NCBI GenBank assembly: GCA_902388495.1
Contig: CABMPP010000003.1
Location: 1 to 64,000 of the forward strand
Source: an uncultured Bacteroides sp.
GTDB lineage: Bacteria; Bacteroidota; Bacteroidia; Bacteroidales; Bacteroidaceae
DNA: 64,000 nucleotides
Reading direction: 5' to 3'
Made by a program: the position numbers and the translations under genes
Shown here: in pieces, positions 62,242 to 64,000 of the stretch
How the letters are laid out: each line of letters begins with the position of its first letter
Position numbering within the stretch: position 1 is the first letter of the stretch
The notes under the pieces: generated by a model
Seen by the model: the letters and a program-made list of their open reading frames with translations, nothing else
What the model was told of the DNA's origin: nothing
Database searches by the model: none

Positions 62242-64000
62242 ATGGTTTATGACTTAGTGATGCTTAAAGCGTTTTATGCTGCTTATGCTCAGAAAATAGA
62301 ACGCGTTCGGAACGTACTGCAACGCCCAATGACGTTGGCAGAAAAGATTTTGTATGCTCATTTATATAATGAGAAAGAAGTAAAGGACTATAAGCGGGGA
62401 GAGGAGTATGTGAATTTCCGTCCTGACCGTGTGGCTATGCAGGATGCAACGGCACAAATGGCCTTGCTGCAATTTATGAATGCGGGGCGCGACCGGGTGG
62501 CAGTTCCTTCGACGGTGCATTGCGACCATCTGATTCAAGCCTATAAGGGTGCAAAAGAAGACATTGCAACAGCTACCAGGACGAATGAAGAGGTTTACAA
62601 CTTCCTCCGTGATGTCTCTTCCCGCTATGGCATCGGCTTCTGGCAGCCGGGTGCAGGCATTATCCACCAAGTGGTGTTGGAGAATTATGCTTTTCCGGGA
62701 GGCATGATGATTGGAACAGACTCTCATACCCCTAATGCCGGCGGATTGGGAATGGTAGCTATCGGTGTAGGTGGTGCCGACGCGGTAGACGTAATGACCG
62801 GCATGGAATGGGAATTGAAGATGCCTCGGTTGATAGGGGTGCACCTGAAGGATAAATTGAGCGGTTGGGCTGCTCCTAAAGATGTAATTCTGAAGTTGGC
62901 AGGCATTCTTACGGTAAAAGGCGGTACGAACGCTATTATTGAATACTTTGGTCCGGGAACGGCATCGCTTTCTGCTACCGGAAAGGCGACTATCTGTAAT
63001 ATGGGAGCGGAAGTAGGCGCTACCACTTCTCTCTTCCCGTACGACGAACGTATGGCTACGTATTTAAAGGTAACCGGACGTGAAGAAGTTGCAGAACTGG
63101 CTACTTCCGTAGCTGCCGACCTTCGTGCCGATGAAGAGGTACTGGCAGATCCGGAGAGATACTATGACCGTATCATCGAAATAGATCTTTCTGACTTAGA
63201 ACCCTATATAAACGGTCCGTTTACTCCGGATGCTGCCACACCTATTTCGGAATTTGCAGAAAAAGTATTGCAGAACGGTTATCCCCGTAAGATGGAAGTC
63301 GGCTTGATAGGTTCCTGCACAAACTCTTCTTATCAGGATTTGAGTCGTGCTGTTTCTCTGGCCCGGCAGGTTACGGAAAAGGATTTGCATGTAGCTGCTC
63401 CTTTGATTGTCAACCCCGGTTCTGAACGGATACGCGCTACTGCGGAACGTGACGGAATGATAGAAATTTTTGAGAAAGTAGGTGCCATCATTATGGCCAA
63501 TGCCTGCGGCCCTTGCATCGGACAGTGGAAACGTGAAACGGATGATCCTACCCGCAAGAACTCCATTGTAACTTCTTTCAATCGTAATTTTGCTAAACGT
63601 GCCGATGGTAACCCGAATACTTATGCTTTTGTCGCTTCTCCCGAACTGACAATGGCGCTGACTATTGCCGGTGATTTGTGCTTCAACCCGTTGAAGGATA
63701 CATTGGTAAATGGTCGTGGCGAGAAAGTGAAGCTTTCCGAACCCGTAGGTGAGGAATTGCCTCCACAAGGTTTTGAGTCTGGGAATGAAGGATACATTGC
63801 ACCGGCTAATGTCAAGAAAGACATTGTAGTCGATCCGCACTCACAGCGTCTGCAATTACTGACACCTTTTCCTGCTTGGGATGGAATGGATTTACTGAAC
63901 ATGCCTCTGCTGATTAAGACACAAGGCAAGTGTACTACCGACCATATCTCGATGGCAGGTCCGTGGCTCCGCTTCCGCGGTCACTTGGAAAACATTTCGG
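62242..64000 (+). CDS. acn: Aconitate hydratase, partial at right edge
   Basis: The first 586 codons from the ATG at 62242 are open to the window end. The protein is of the mitochondrial-type aconitase group: '[28 protein letters not shown]' spans about 157-184, and the 4Fe-4S ligands Cys359 (GSCTNSSY), Cys422 and Cys425 ([11 protein letters not shown]) fall at almost the same positions as in bovine mitochondrial aconitase (358, 421, 424). It interconverts citrate and isocitrate. Isocitrate dehydrogenase and citrate synthase commonly follow in Bacteroides but lie outside. The last domain (swivel) is cut off. Confidence 0.95.
   Translation, partial: MVYDLVMLKAFYAAYAQKIERVRNVLQRPMTLAEKILYAHLYNEKEVKDYKRGEEYVNFRPDRVAMQDATAQMALLQFMNAGRDRVAVPSTVHCDHLIQAYKGAKEDIATATRTNEEVYNFLRDVSSRYGIGFWQPGAGIIHQVVLENYAFPGGMMIGTDSHTPNAGGLGMVAIGVGGADAVDVMTGMEWELKMPRLIGVHLKDKLSGWAAPKDVILKLAGILTVKGGTNAIIEYFGPGTASLSATGKATICNMGAEVGATTSLFPYDERMATYLKVTGREEVAELATSVAADLRADEEVLADPERYYDRIIEIDLSDLEPYINGPFTPDAATPISEFAEKVLQNGYPRKMEVGLIGSCTNSSYQDLSRAVSLARQVTEKDLHVAAPLIVNPGSERIRATAERDGMIEIFEKVGAIIMANACGPCIGQWKRETDDPTRKNSIVTSFNRNFAKRADGNPNTYAFVASPELTMALTIAGDLCFNPLKDTLVNGRGEKVKLSEPVGEELPPQGFESGNEGYIAPANVKKDIVVDPHSQRLQLLTPFPAWDGMDLLNMPLLIKTQGKCTTDHISMAGPWLRFRGHLENIS

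Overview
The window reads as a stretch of chromosome from a human-gut type Bacteroides (order Bacteroidales). Support comes from SusC/SusD outer-membrane pairs, a hybrid two-component regulator, fimbrillin-type lipoproteins with 'CxDDDD' style N-termini, methylmalonyl-CoA mutase of the succinate/propionate pathway, and repeated Bacteroides-type promoters (-33 TTTG, about 19 nt, -7 TAnnTTTG). I cannot fix the species. No tRNA, rRNA, CRISPR array or insertion sequence was seen.

Layout. 1-6,035 (minus): an unusually G+C-rich four-gene operon of surface/fimbrillin-like lipoproteins, one carrying BspA-type leucine-rich repeats and one unknown protein running off the left edge. 6,112-7,914 (minus): a membrane-anchored TPR/AraC regulator that probably controls it. 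8,047-10,447: a cytidylate-kinase-like protein and an AspT/YidE-type transporter, convergent around a large hairpin. 10,710-17,031: mutA-mutB and topB. 17,039-21,125 (minus): aroC, an M20 dipeptidase, anmK and a Nudix hydrolase in a tight operon. 21,126-21,777: a gene-poor stretch holding two families of short tandem repeats. 21,778-24,434: a tandem pair of paralogous lipoproteins. 24,561-26,506: a cysteine desulfidase/UPF0597 family protein and a SlyD-like isomerase. 26,566-47,345: a polysaccharide utilisation locus (PUL): a PL8 lyase diverging from SusC, SusD, a discoidin-domain lipoprotein, a DUF2264 enzyme, a hybrid two-component regulator, GH29, GH105, GH2 and a GH109-like protein. 47,510-50,671: a divergent HU-like / VirE-type pair. 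50,980-52,287: a six-bladed propeller lipoprotein followed in frame by the C-terminal stub of an HlyD-type export protein. 52,381-58,569: the isoleucine/valine operon ilvD-ilvB-ilvN-(acyl-ACP thioesterase)-ilvC, preceded by what looks like a complete transcription attenuator with an Ile/Leu/Val-rich leader peptide. 58,794-64,000: a BNR-propeller secreted protein, an SF1 helicase and the first three quarters of aconitase.

How the parts work together. The PUL describes capture and stepwise breakdown of a uronic-acid polymer: PL8 would leave an unsaturated uronate end, GH105 is the family that removes such ends, and GH29/GH2/DUF2264/GH109 would strip fucose, galactose or uronate, and possibly N-acetylgalactosamine. 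There is no sulfatase or GH88 gene, which argues against an ordinary sulfated glycosaminoglycan as the target. The ilv operon makes branched-chain amino acid precursors and includes a thioesterase of the fatty-acyl-ACP type, linking it to lipid synthesis by position only.

The strongest items for follow-up are the ilv attenuator, the non-sulfated PL8 PUL, the fimbrillin/LRR operon with a two-turn direct repeat next to its promoter, and the HU-like/VirE pair with a GC-rich palindrome between its genes.
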